Shown one piece after another: positions 41,542 through 49,823 of a stretch of 64,000 bases of DNA. The notes beneath the pieces were generated by a model. The model did not search any database, had not been told where the DNA came from, and saw only the letters and a list, made by a program, of their open reading frames with translations. Each line of letters starts with the position of its first letter. The stretch's first letter is position 1. The stretch spans positions 186,001-250,000 of the forward strand of contig CBDIDG010000002.1 of assembly GCA_965277615.1 (NCBI GenBank). The letters run 5' to 3'. This DNA is from Bog-532 sp965277615 (GTDB lineage: Bacteria; Actinomycetota; Actinomycetes; Streptosporangiales; Streptosporangiaceae). The translations under genes were made by a program, and so were the position numbers.

Positions 41542-44007
41542 TCACCCGGTTACGGGCCGGAATGCGACTTCGCCATCCCGCTCGTCCCCGGCGAGGCCCG
41601 CTGACCCACTGAGCGCGCTCGGTCCCGCATCCAGGGCCTGGCGCACCCGGGCCAGCAACCGGGCCTCGGTGAACGGCTTTTCCAGGATGTCGATGGACAG
41701 GGCCGCTACCCCGTGTGAGTCCAGGATGGGCTGGGCGTACCCCGACATGTACAGGGCCGGCACGCCGGGCACGATGGCCCGCACCGCCGCCGCCACCTCG
41801 TTGCCCATCATCTCCGGCATCACCACGTCGGTGAGCAACAGGTCGACGGTCTGACCGGGTGCCCGGGCCAGCTCGATGGCCTCGGTCCCGGTGGCCGTGG
41901 CCTGCACCCGGTACCCGTGCCGGGTCAGGATCCGGCTGGTCAGGTCGCGCAGGCTGGTCTCGTCCTCGACCAGCAGCACGGTCTCCCCGTGCCCCTCCGG
42001 GCTGGCGGACTGGGCCGCCGCCACCTCCATCGGCCGGGCCAGGTCGGAGGTGGCCGGCAGCAGCAAGCTGAACGCCGTCCCCAGGCTGGGCTCGGAGTAG
42101 ACGTCGATGGTGCCGCCGGCCCCGGTCACGATGCCGTACACGGTGGCCAGGCCGAGCCCGGTGCCGCGTCCCTTGGGCTTGGTCGAGAAGAACGGCTCGA
42201 ACAGCCGGTCCATGGTGGCCCGGTCCATGCCCACCCCGGTGTCGGACACCCGGAGCCGGGTGTAGCGGCCGGGGGCCAGGCCGGGCCGGCCGGAGGCGTA
42301 GGTCTCGTCGACCTCGACGTTGCCGGTGTCGATGGTCAGCCGCCCGCCACCCGGCATCGCGTCCCGCGCGTTCACGGCCAGGTTGACCAGCACCTGTTCC
42401 AGCTGGCCCTTGTCCGCCTTGACCGGCCACAGGGCCGGCTCCGGGCTGATGGACAGCTCGATGTGCTCGCCCAGCGTCCGGTGCAGCAGCTGGCCCGCGT
42501 CCTGCACGGCCTCGTTGAGGTCGAGTACCTCGGGCCGGGTCACCTCGTGCCGGGCGAACGTGAGCAGCTGCCGGGTCAGCCGGGCCGCCTGCGTGGCCGC
42601 CGCCCGGACCTGCTCGATGTCGTCCAGCACGGGGGCCAGCGCCGGGTCGGCCTCGGCCAGCGGCTGGATCTCCTCGGCGGTGAAGTCGGCGTAGCCCTGG
42701 ATCACGTTGAGCAGGTTGTTGAAGTCGTGTGCGACCCCGCCCACCAGCTGGCCCAGGCTCTCCAGCCGCTGGGTCTGTTGAGCCCGGCGCTCGGTACGCT
42801 CCCGTTCCGCCTCGGCCCGCAGCCGTTCGCGCTCCTTGTCCAGGGCCACCCGCTCGGAGACGTCCCGGATGGCGGCGGTGACCGACATGCCGTTCTCGGT
42901 CGGCAGCGCGCTCAGCGTGATCTCGGCCGGGAAGCTGCTGCCGTCCCGGCGCAGGCCGGACATCTTCAGCCCGGTTTGCAGCGGCTGCGTCTCCGGGTCG
43001 GCGAAGAAGCGGATCCGCTGCTCTTCCATCGCGGCCCGCGTCTCCGCCGGGACCAGCGTCTCCACTGCGCGCCCGATGAACTCGCCCGCCGGGTACCCGA
43101 AGAGCCGGACGGCCTGGGTGTTGGCCATGGTCACCGAGCCGTCCCACTCGACCGCGATCATGGCGTCCGGCGCCGCGTCGAACAGCTGCCGGAACCGGAA
43201 CTCGGCTTGTTCCCGGGCCGACAGGGCGGCCACCAGGTGCATCCGCATCAGCTCGGTGCTGCGCCCCAGCGCCTTCAGCTCGTTCGGCCCCACGATCGGG
43301 ATCTGCGTGCTGTAGTCGCCGGCCGCGATGGCCCCGGTCGCGGTGCGCAGGGCCCGGAACGGCCGCAGCAGGCCGAACCAGGCCGCCGCCAGCGCGGCGC
43401 CCACGATGACCACGACCACCACGCACATGCCGATCAGCGCGCCGATGAGCAGGTTCTGGGCGTCGGTGAGCCGGCCGGTGACGGCTTGCTGCTCACGGGT
43501 GATGCTGGTCTGCAGGCGGGCTGCGGCTGAACGGATGGCCACCAGATAAGGACGGGTGACCGCGATGTCGTTCTGCTGGGCCCGGGCGGCCGCGAGGTCA
43601 CCGCGGCCGACCGCCGCGACCTGCGGGCCGGCCACCTTGGCCAGCCAGTCCTGGTGGGCGGCAATGGTCTGCTCCAGCTGGGCCGTCATGGCCGGGTAAC
43701 CGCTGACCAGGGCGCGTACGCCGGCCTGGTTGGCGGCCACCTGCCGTTCCGCCGCCGCGAACGGCGCCGGCGAACCCGGCCGGCTGCTGGTGACGTACCC
43801 GCGCAGCCAGGTCGCTTCCTCGTCGTACCGGCTGAGCAGGCTGCCGGTGCCCGCGGCCGCCGGGATCAGGCGCTGGCCCAGCAGCTCGCCGTTGCTCTGG
43901 GTCACGGCCGCCGCGATCAGGGCCAGGGCCAGCCCGGCGCCGGTCAGCGCGAGCGCGATCCCGGCCGCCACGAACACTTGCCAGCGCAACCCCGTCTTCC
44001 GCGCCAC
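41542..44007 (-). CDS. Hybrid sensor histidine kinase (HAMP-PAS-HisKA-HATPase-REC)
   Basis: 821 residues from GTG 44007 with GGAGG seven bases upstream. Helix 10-33, an all-helical outer sensor (about 35-185), helix 188-212, HAMP to about 265, PAS 268-385, a coiled region 388-415, H427 in GGVAHDFNNLLNVIQGYADF, N box NLAVNARDAMPGGG, G1 SDTGVGMD and G2 GRGTGLGLATV. The C-terminal receiver domain has D727 (LLTDVVMPEMMG) and K777. It is the last gene of the PIG-L/ATP-grasp/PHP/GT2 operon and is probably the kinase that controls the receiver-PIG-L protein by phosphotransfer. Confidence 0.88.
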   Translation of the reverse strand: MARKTGLRWQVFVAAGIALALTGAGLALALIAAAVTQSNGELLGQRLIPAAAGTGSLLSRYDEEATWLRGYVTSSRPGSPAPFAAAERQVAANQAGVRALVSGYPAMTAQLEQTIAAHQDWLAKVAGPQVAAVGRGDLAAARAQQNDIAVTRPYLVAIRSAAARLQTSITREQQAVTGRLTDAQNLLIGALIGMCVVVVVIVGAALAAAWFGLLRPFRALRTATGAIAAGDYSTQIPIVGPNELKALGRSTELMRMHLVAALSAREQAEFRFRQLFDAAPDAMIAVEWDGSVTMANTQAVRLFGYPAGEFIGRAVETLVPAETRAAMEEQRIRFFADPETQPLQTGLKMSGLRRDGSSFPAEITLSALPTENGMSVTAAIRDVSERVALDKERERLRAEAERERTERRAQQTQRLESLGQLVGGVAHDFNNLLNVIQGYADFTAEEIQPLAEADPALAPVLDDIEQVRAAATQAARLTRQLLTFARHEVTRPEVLDLNEAVQDAGQLLHRTLGEHIELSISPEPALWPVKADKGQLEQVLVNLAVNARDAMPGGGRLTIDTGNVEVDETYASGRPGLAPGRYTRLRVSDTGVGMDRATMDRLFEPFFSTKPKGRGTGLGLATVYGIVTGAGGTIDVYSEPSLGTAFSLLLPATSDLARPMEVAAAQSASPEGHGETVLLVEDETSLRDLTSRILTRHGYRVQATATGTEAIELARAPGQTVDLLLTDVVMPEMMGNEVAAAVRAIVPGVPALYMSGYAQPILDSHGVAALSIDILEKPFTEARLLARVRQALDAGPSALSGSAGLAGDERDGEVAFRPVTG

Positions 44008-44028
44008 GATGATCCTCCGTCACCCAAA

Positions 44029-44061
44029 TACAGCTGTCACCCGAGTACAGCTGTCACCCGA
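44029..44061. repeat. 16-bp direct duplication
   Basis: TACAGCTGTCACCCGA occurs at 44029-44044 and 44046-44061, spanning the end of the 41-residue peptide gene and the gap before the kinase. Confidence 0.8.
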
Positions 44062-44179
44062 AATTCAGCGTCCGCAGCACCACGATCACCGCCACCACCG
44101 CCAGCGCGGCCAGGCCCTTCACGGCCAGGCCCCGCTCGTAGCGCATCGCCGTCCTGATCTCCCGCCGGAACTCGCTCAC
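44054..44179 (-). CDS. 41-residue single-helix membrane peptide coupled to GT2
   Basis: GTG at 44179 overlaps the GT2 stop by four bases (GTGA), and the frame ends at TGA 44054. The peptide starts MSEFRREIRTAMRYERG, highly charged and basic, then has a helix LAALAVVAVIVVLRTL. No family is known to me. Coupling to a processive-type glycosyltransferase recalls small partners such as PgaD of poly-GlcNAc synthases, though this one is much shorter. Acceptance rests on the overlap, the clean membrane topology and the tight packing of the operon. Confidence 0.6.
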   Translation of the reverse strand: MSEFRREIRTAMRYERGLAVKGLAALAVVAVIVVLRTLNFG

Positions 44180-45684
44180 GTCGGCACCTTGACCTGCCCC
44201 GTCTTCTCGGTCTTGTCCCAGCGGGCCTCGGCCCGGCGCAGCTCCAGCACGTAGGACGCGAACGTGCAGGCACACAGCACCGAGCCGTAACCGACCAGGT
44301 AGATCAGGACCGGGCTGAGCACGCGGCCGAACCGGCGCGGCTCCACCACCTTGGCCAGGTAAGCCACGGCCATCGACAGCGTCAGCCAGGCGTAGATGAA
44401 CACGATCAGCCAGCCGGGCGACCCCTGTCCCGAGGCCCAGCCCAGGGCGTGTTCGGCCCGGTGCACTCCATCGGTGAACAACCGGGGGAAGCAGCTGTAG
44501 ACGATGATGACCAGGTTGACCGCGCCGGGGAAGAAGATGGCCTGTCGCCAGCACCGGCGCCCGGTGGCCGGGTCGATCAGCAGGGCGAAGCAGGTGATGA
44601 ACACGTAGGTGGCCGCGTTGATGATCCACAGCACGTGGAACGCGAGCCAGACTCGGGGGAACCCGGTGAAGTACAACGTCAGCAGCGCCGCCGATGAGGT
44701 GATCATGAACACCGGCTGCAGGAACAGGCAGAACCAGAACAGGCCGAAGCTGACCCCGCCCAGCCCGTGGCCCCGGGCCGGCCGGAACCACAGGCGCCGG
44801 TAGCGCCGGGTGACCTGGACGTTGCCCCGGGCCCAGCGCAGCCGCTGCTTCCACAGGCCGCTGATCGTGCCGGGTTCCTCGGCCCACACGGTGGCGTGCG
44901 GCTCGAACACCACCCGGCGGCCGGCCAGCTGCGTCTGGAACGTGGTGATCGTGTCTTCGGCCAGCGAGGACGTGTCGATCCGGCCGCCCAGCGCGACCAG
45001 GTTGGCCCGGGTGTGCAGCTGGGCTCCGCCGGCCAGGCAGGCGATCGTCCCGAGCACGTTCTGGGCCCGCCGGGCGGCCGCCTGCGCGGTGACGTACTCG
45101 TAGCCGATGAACCGGGTCAGGTAGTTGCCGGGACGGCTGCCTTCCTTGATGTAGGCGGTCACCGCGCCCACCTGGTCATCGGCCAGGTGCCGGGTCAGCT
45201 TGCGCAGCGAGTCCGGCTCGAAGATCACGTCGGCGTCGGTGATCAGCAGCACCTGCATCCAGTCGTCGGCCAGGATCACGTCCAGGCCGTGGTTGAGCGT
45301 GTGGGACTTGCCCTGGCCGCCGCGCTCCCGCCGCAGGTGGAACACCCGCCCGGGGAACCGCCCCTGCCGCCCGGCGATGACCTCCGGGGTGTCGTCGGTG
45401 CTGGCGTCGTCAACCACGTAGACCCGCAGGGCGTCGGCCGGGTACTCCAGCGCCATCAGCCGGTCGATGGAAGTGCCGATGACGGCGGCCTCGTTCCAGG
45501 CCGGGATGAGCACCGCCGCCCGGGGGAAGCGGGGCGCGCAGTCCCGGTAGTGGTTGCGCCGGAAGTGCAGCGTGATCAGCAGGAACTGCCAGGACGCGGC
45601 CAGCTCGGGCAGGGCCGCCACGATGACCAGGACGATCAGCAGCCAGTCGGTGGCCAGCCGCCCGTCGTGCCCGGCAGTAGTCAC
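44176..45684 (-). CDS. Processive-type family 2 glycosyltransferase
   Basis: 502 residues from GTG 45684, overlapping the PHP gene stop by four bases. Helix 12-40 is followed by the cytosolic catalytic domain: VVDDASTDDTP (Asp 92-93), TDAD at 149-152, LAEDT at 241-245 (catalytic base) and QRLRW at 280-284. This D,D,D,QxxRW set is found in chitin, hyaluronan and poly-GlcNAc synthases. Five or so C-terminal helices would form a channel. It is expected to polymerise or extend a sugar chain across the membrane from a UDP-sugar. The neighbouring PIG-L deacetylase suggests N-acetylhexosamine units (inference). Confidence 0.85.
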   Translation of the reverse strand: MTTAGHDGRLATDWLLIVLVIVAALPELAASWQFLLITLHFRRNHYRDCAPRFPRAAVLIPAWNEAAVIGTSIDRLMALEYPADALRVYVVDDASTDDTPEVIAGRQGRFPGRVFHLRRERGGQGKSHTLNHGLDVILADDWMQVLLITDADVIFEPDSLRKLTRHLADDQVGAVTAYIKEGSRPGNYLTRFIGYEYVTAQAAARRAQNVLGTIACLAGGAQLHTRANLVALGGRIDTSSLAEDTITTFQTQLAGRRVVFEPHATVWAEEPGTISGLWKQRLRWARGNVQVTRRYRRLWFRPARGHGLGGVSFGLFWFCLFLQPVFMITSSAALLTLYFTGFPRVWLAFHVLWIINAATYVFITCFALLIDPATGRRCWRQAIFFPGAVNLVIIVYSCFPRLFTDGVHRAEHALGWASGQGSPGWLIVFIYAWLTLSMAVAYLAKVVEPRRFGRVLSPVLIYLVGYGSVLCACTFASYVLELRRAEARWDKTEKTGQVKVPT

Positions 45685-46442
45685 GAAAGGATCCCCACCG
45701 GCCCTGCGGTAACGGCGCCCGCGGTAGCGGCGTCCACGGTCGCCGCGACCGAGTCGTAGCGGCCGATGTCCCGGCAGTGGTGGCTGTCGCTCCCGGCCAC
45801 CAGCGGCACCCCGGCGGCGACGAGCGCCGCGACCGTGCGCGGCGACGGGCAGGACCACTTCTCGTTCACCTCGACCAGCGCGCCGGAGCGGGCGATCCGC
45901 CAGGCCAGCTCGGCCAGGATCGGGCCCGGCACGATGGCCTCGCTCAGGCCGATCTTGGGCAGCACGCTGAACAGGTGGGCCAGCAGCGGCCGGCGTGGGC
46001 ACCGGGCGGGTGAGATCGCGTTCGCCGTAGCCCGGCACAGGTCCTCGATGGCCTGCGCCGCGGTGGTGGTGCCGTTGTTCATTGATTTAATGACGTCATC
46101 TGGATGCAGCGGCTCGGTTCCTGCGGGGAACCGGTGGTCGGCGACCAGGACGAAGTCCACTCCCTCGTCCAGGCCGGCCGGTAGGTCGAGGTGGCCGGCC
46201 GTGTCCAGGATCTTGGCCTCGACCCCGGCCAGCACCCGCAGCCCGGGCTGTCCCCGGTACGGGTGCACGGCCGCGGTGAACTCCGGCACCCAGGCCGTGT
46301 CCTGCCGCACGTGGTCGACCAGGCACAGCGTGCGCAGGCCCCGGTCCCGCGCGGCGGCCACGTTCTCGGCCAGCCTGCTGGCCCCGTCGGAGAACGTGGA
46401 ATGGACGTGGAAGTCCTCGTCCAGCCTGACCCGCGCGGTCAT
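45681..46442 (-). CDS. PHP domain phosphoesterase
   Basis: 253 residues from ATG 46442 (ATGA overlap with the ATP-grasp gene). Metal-binding motifs of the PHP superfamily: HVHSTFSDG near residue 13, LVDHVRQD, GVEAKIL and the late SDSHHCRDIGRY. These are the histidines and acids of the polymerase-and-histidinol-phosphatase fold. It probably hydrolyses a phosphate ester made in this pathway. Histidinol phosphatase itself is less likely in this context. Confidence 0.82.
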   Translation of the reverse strand: MTARVRLDEDFHVHSTFSDGASRLAENVAAARDRGLRTLCLVDHVRQDTAWVPEFTAAVHPYRGQPGLRVLAGVEAKILDTAGHLDLPAGLDEGVDFVLVADHRFPAGTEPLHPDDVIKSMNNGTTTAAQAIEDLCRATANAISPARCPRRPLLAHLFSVLPKIGLSEAIVPGPILAELAWRIARSGALVEVNEKWSCPSPRTVAALVAAGVPLVAGSDSHHCRDIGRYDSVAATVDAATAGAVTAGPVGILS

Positions 46443-47467
46443 GACCCGGCCAGCTGCAGCCCGGTGACGTCGGCCGGGTCGATGAAGCATTCGTCCAGGA
46501 ACCGGACCACGGCCAGCTCACGGAAGTCCAGGTGGGCCGGGAGCTGCTGGCCCAGCAGGGCGTGCAGCGCCAGCCGGGGCATGTCCACACCGGCCGCGAT
46601 GGTCAGCCCGAGCGTGCCCGGGATGCGCGGGTTGACCTCCAGCAGCGCCGGGCGGCCGTCCCGGTCGCGCTTGCACTGCACGTTGGCCACGAACGTGACC
46701 CCGGTGGCCCGGGCCACGGCCCGGCCGAAGTACTCGATCTCGGGGTCGTGCACGGTCCGCCCGCCGACCGACACGCCCGAGTCGACCCGGGCCCGGACCC
46801 GCGGCACGCTGGCGACCACGTGCCCGTTGACGTCGGCCAGCACGTCGACCGAGTACTCCTCGCCGGGCAGGAAGTCCTGCACGATCAGCCCGGGGGAGCG
46901 TTCCAAGGCCGCCAGCTCGCCGGCCGAAGCGACGATGTGGATGCCCCGTGACCCGCTGCCGGTCCGCGGCTTGACGATTACGGGATAAGTCCAGCTCCCC
47001 GGGTCGACGGCCGGCCCGAACAGCTCGGTCCGTGGGATGCGGACCACCCCGGCGCAGTGGGTGGCCAGGGTCAGCTTGTCCAGGATGATCTCCAGCGCTT
47101 CGGCCTCGGCCAGCAGCAGCGACACCCCAGCCGCGGTGAACTTGTCCCGCGCGTGGGCCAGCGGCCGCAGTTCGGCGTCCACCGTGGGCAGCACCACGTC
47201 GACCTCAAGCGTCGTGCACCGGGTCAGCAGGGTGTCCACGAAGTCCGGCGCCGCCCCGGCCTGGAGCAGCGTCCGCGCCTCCGGCGGCACCAGGTACAGC
47301 CCGGCCGCCCACGGGTCCATGTCCGCCGCCAGCAGCTCAACCGACGGCTCGGCCCGCAGCGACTTCATCGCCGCGATCGCCGCCGGGCCGCCGACCCCGG
47401 TGACCAGGATCCGCAGCGGACGGTGGGCGGGGCGGGCCACGGGCGTGAAGCGCATGGGTCCGGTCAT
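46439..47467 (-). CDS. ATP-grasp carboxylate-amine ligase
   Basis: 342 residues from ATG 47467, overlapping the PIG-L stop (ATGA). The N-terminal pre-ATP-grasp domain ILVTGVGGPAAIAAMKSL resembles carbamoyl-phosphate-synthase-like proteins. The ATP-binding core follows: YPVIVKPRTGSGSRGIHIV, IVQDFLPGEEYSVDVLAD and LLEVNPRIPGTLGL (Mg-binding Glu/Asn). It should activate a carboxylate as an acyl phosphate and join it to an amine. In this operon the amine could be one exposed by the deacetylase (inference). Extending its frame upstream gives a false fusion with the receiver domain. Confidence 0.82.
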   Translation of the reverse strand: MTGPMRFTPVARPAHRPLRILVTGVGGPAAIAAMKSLRAEPSVELLAADMDPWAAGLYLVPPEARTLLQAGAAPDFVDTLLTRCTTLEVDVVLPTVDAELRPLAHARDKFTAAGVSLLLAEAEALEIILDKLTLATHCAGVVRIPRTELFGPAVDPGSWTYPVIVKPRTGSGSRGIHIVASAGELAALERSPGLIVQDFLPGEEYSVDVLADVNGHVVASVPRVRARVDSGVSVGGRTVHDPEIEYFGRAVARATGVTFVANVQCKRDRDGRPALLEVNPRIPGTLGLTIAAGVDMPRLALHALLGQQLPAHLDFRELAVVRFLDECFIDPADVTGLQLAGS

Positions 47468-48535
47468 CGGATCCTCCCGGTGGTGGCGGCGGTGGCGACG
47501 GCCATGTGTCCGGGCAGGCCGCCCGCCCGGTCCCTGATCGCCTCGAACGCCTCGGCGTAACGGCCCGCGCAGTAACGCGACCAGTACCGCGCGGTGGCCG
47601 AGATCAGATCCGGCTCCAGGTAGTCGCGCACCCCGGTCTGCGAGCCGAAGGCGTCGATGGCCTTGAGCTTGCGCTCCACGTGCTCGTCGATCGGCACGAA
47701 GTGGGTGGGCCGGAAGTCGACCGTGGCCGACGGGGACTGGAAGCAGTACACCCGGCCGACCCGGCGGCAGGCGACCATCGCCGCCCGGTGCACGTTGCGG
47801 TGGTCCTGGTGCACGTCGTGCACGGAGTGCGTGTAGACGATGGTCGGCTGGACCTCGGCGATGACCCGGTCGATTCCGCCGATGGTCGGGTCGCCCTCCG
47901 GGATCCGGGTGTCGTCCAGGTCGTCCAGGAACAGCTGGGCGCCGATCACCCCCGCCGCTTCCTGCGACTCGCGGGCCCGCATGAGCTGGTCGCCGCCGCG
48001 GGACCCGCGGGACATGGTCAAGATGGCCACCCGGTCGCCCGAGGCCCGGTGCGCGCTCAGCGTGCCCGCCGCCCCGATCTCCACGTCGTCCGGGTGCGCC
48101 CCGATGGCCAGCACGACCTCCCGGCCCGCGGCCCGCGCCGCCCGGCCCGCCTCGACCAGCGCGGTGGCCTTGGCCACCAGCAGCTCGGCCGTGATCGGCT
48201 TCTCCAGGAACTCCGCCGCCGAGCTGCGCAGCGCGGTCACGGCGTAGTCCACGGTGGCGTGGCCGGTCAGCACGGCCACCGGCAGGTCCGGCACCAGCTG
48301 GCGGGGCCCGTTCCAGCAGTTCGAGGCCGGTCATCCCGGGCAGCTCGATGTCGGTGATGAGCAGGTCCCAGCTCTGCGCCTCGATCCGGCGCAGCCCGGC
48401 CGCGGCGTCCGGCTCGTGCACGACCTCGAAGCCCCCGCGGGAGCGCAGCACCCGGCTCAGGTAACCCCCCAGCACCGGGTCGTCGTCGATCAGCAGGATC
48501 CGCCCGTGCGAGCGGTCAGGCTCACTGGCTTGCAT
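47464..48535 (-). pseudogene. Receiver domain-PIG-L deacetylase fusion, split by one-base frameshift
   Basis: Starting at ATG 48535, the first frame gives a receiver domain with acidic pocket LLIDDDPVLG and phosphoacceptor D62 (LLITDIELPGMTGLELLER). After residue 76 the homology continues in another frame: VPDLPVAVLTGHA and AAEFLEKPI complete the receiver, then AIGAHPDDVEIGA (AHPDD, about 146-150) and VHDVHQDHRNVH form the zinc site of a PIG-L (LmbE) N-acetyl-sugar deacetylase. Deleting one G from the run at 48303-48306 restores a 356-residue protein. It may be a sequencing error, a phase-variable site or a real mutation. The intact product would be a deacetylase controlled by phosphorylation. 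Confidence 0.8.
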
Positions 48536-48701
48536 TCGGCCCCCCGGCCCGAGTCAGCCCGCCGGTCACCGCCCGGCCCCCCAGCCGTGGATCGGCGTCC
48601 CCGTGGTCAACCCTCAGTAGTCCTGCGACCACTTACTGTCTACGCCAAGATAGCAGCGTCGCCCTTGACCCTCCAGTAACAGGAGGCCCGAGGGTGGAGT
48701 C

Positions 48702-49499
48702 ATGACCACCGATACCGTGCTCAGCATTGACCTTCACGGCACCCGGGCCCTGGTCACCGGCGGTACCCGGGGCATCGGCCAGGCCATCGCCCTCCGCCTG
48801 GCCCAGGCCGGCGCGACCGTCCTCACCACGGCCCGCACCGCCCCTGAGCAGAGCGTCCCCGGCTCGGCCATCGGCTTCGTCGCGGCCGACGTCAGCACCC
48901 CCGACGGCGCCGAGACCATCGCCCGCGCCGCCCAGGACCGCCTCGGGCACGTCGACGTCCTCGTGCACAACGCCGGTACGTCGTTCTCCCGGCCCGGGGG
49001 CGCGCTGGCCCTGACCGACGAGGACTGGCTGCTGAGCCTGAACACCAACCTGATGTCGGCCGTAAGGCTGGACCGGCGGCTGCTGCCGTCCATGGTGGCC
49101 CGTTCGTCCGGGGTCATCCTGCACACCTCGTCGGTGCAGTGGCGGCGGCCCAGTAGTTCGTCGCCGGCCTACGCCGCGGCCAAGGCCGCGCTGACCAACT
49201 ACAGCAAGGAACTGGCCACCGAGTTCGGCCCGCACGGCATCCGGGTCAACACCATCGTGCCCGGCTACATCGAGACCAGCGCCGCCGCCGCCCGGATCGA
49301 GGGCATCGCCCAGGACCGCGGGCTGACCCCCGACGCCGCGCGCCAGGCCCTGATCGACGACCTCGGCGGCATCCCGCTCGGCCGCCCGGGCCGCCCCGAG
49401 GAGGTCGCCAACCTGGTCTGCTTCCTGGCCTCCCCGCTCGCCTCCTACCTCACCGGCGTCCAGGTCTACGCCGACGGCGGCAACCTCCGCGTCATTTAA
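48702..49499 (+). CDS. SDR family oxidoreductase
   Basis: 265 residues starting at ATG 48702 with AGGAGG upstream. Classical SDR: ALVTGGTRGIGQAIALRLAQAG (NAD(P)-binding TGxxxGIG), VHNAGTS, Ser in ILHTSSVQW, YAAAKAA (catalytic Tyr and Lys) and a C-terminal YADGGNLRV end. FabG-like in form; the substrate is unknown. It is divergent from the receiver-PIG-L gene. A 19-bp array and a hairpin follow. Confidence 0.88.
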   Translation: MTTDTVLSIDLHGTRALVTGGTRGIGQAIALRLAQAGATVLTTARTAPEQSVPGSAIGFVAADVSTPDGAETIARAAQDRLGHVDVLVHNAGTSFSRPGGALALTDEDWLLSLNTNLMSAVRLDRRLLPSMVARSSGVILHTSSVQWRRPSSSSPAYAAAKAALTNYSKELATEFGPHGIRVNTIVPGYIETSAAAARIEGIAQDRGLTPDAARQALIDDLGGIPLGRPGRPEEVANLVCFLASPLASYLTGVQVYADGGNLRVI

Positions 49500-49502
49500 A
49501 TC

Positions 49503-49660
49503 CGGCGTCCCCGCTAACCCCGGCGTCCCCGCTAACCCCGGCGTCCCCAGGTGACCCCGGCGTCCCCAGGTGACCCCGGCGTCCCCAGGTGACCCCGGCG
49601 TCCCCAGGTGACCCCGGCGTCCCCAGGTGACCCCGGCGTCCCCAGGTGACCCCGGCATCC
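49503..49660. repeat. 19-bp tandem array
   Basis: Six near-perfect copies of CCCCGGCGTCCCCAGGTGA, preceded by two variants with CGCTAA in place of CAGGTGA. Head-to-tail without spacers, outside coding sequence. Confidence 0.92.
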
Positions 49661-49733
49661 TCTGGCCTCACCTAAACCACCAACCTCTCAAACTTCATCA
49701 GGCTCACGAGTCACACCAGCTACAACTGGCTCT

Positions 49734-49766
49734 GGTGGCCCGCCCGTTATCCCGGGACGGGCCACC
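49734..49766. terminator. Hairpin between convergent SDR and alcohol dehydrogenase genes
   Basis: GGTGGCCCG (49734-49742) pairs with CGGGCCACC (49758-49766), with further inner CCG/CGG pairing. It probably ends transcription from one or both sides. Confidence 0.6.
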
Positions 49767-49823
49767 GCTCACCGCGGCCGGGCCAACCGACGCGCTGGCC
49801 GCCCGGCTGCCGCTTCACCCCGG

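Larger units (their letters stand above)
49500..49823. other. Intergenic region between SDR and alcohol dehydrogenase
   Basis: 323 bp between convergent genes. It contains the 19-bp array (49503-49660) and a terminator-like hairpin (49734-49766). No gene is seen. Confidence 0.7.

Noticed and set aside
47464..48294. Stand-alone PIG-L gene starting at GTG 48294
   Set aside because: That start lies inside the receiver fold (before VAVLTGHA), has no ribosome site and would leave half a receiver on each side. A frameshifted fusion explains it better.
46439..48535. 698-codon receiver/ATP-grasp fusion protein
   Set aside because: The middle of this frame is a low-complexity out-of-frame reading of the PIG-L domain. 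The ATP-grasp gene has its own ATG overlapping the PIG-L stop.
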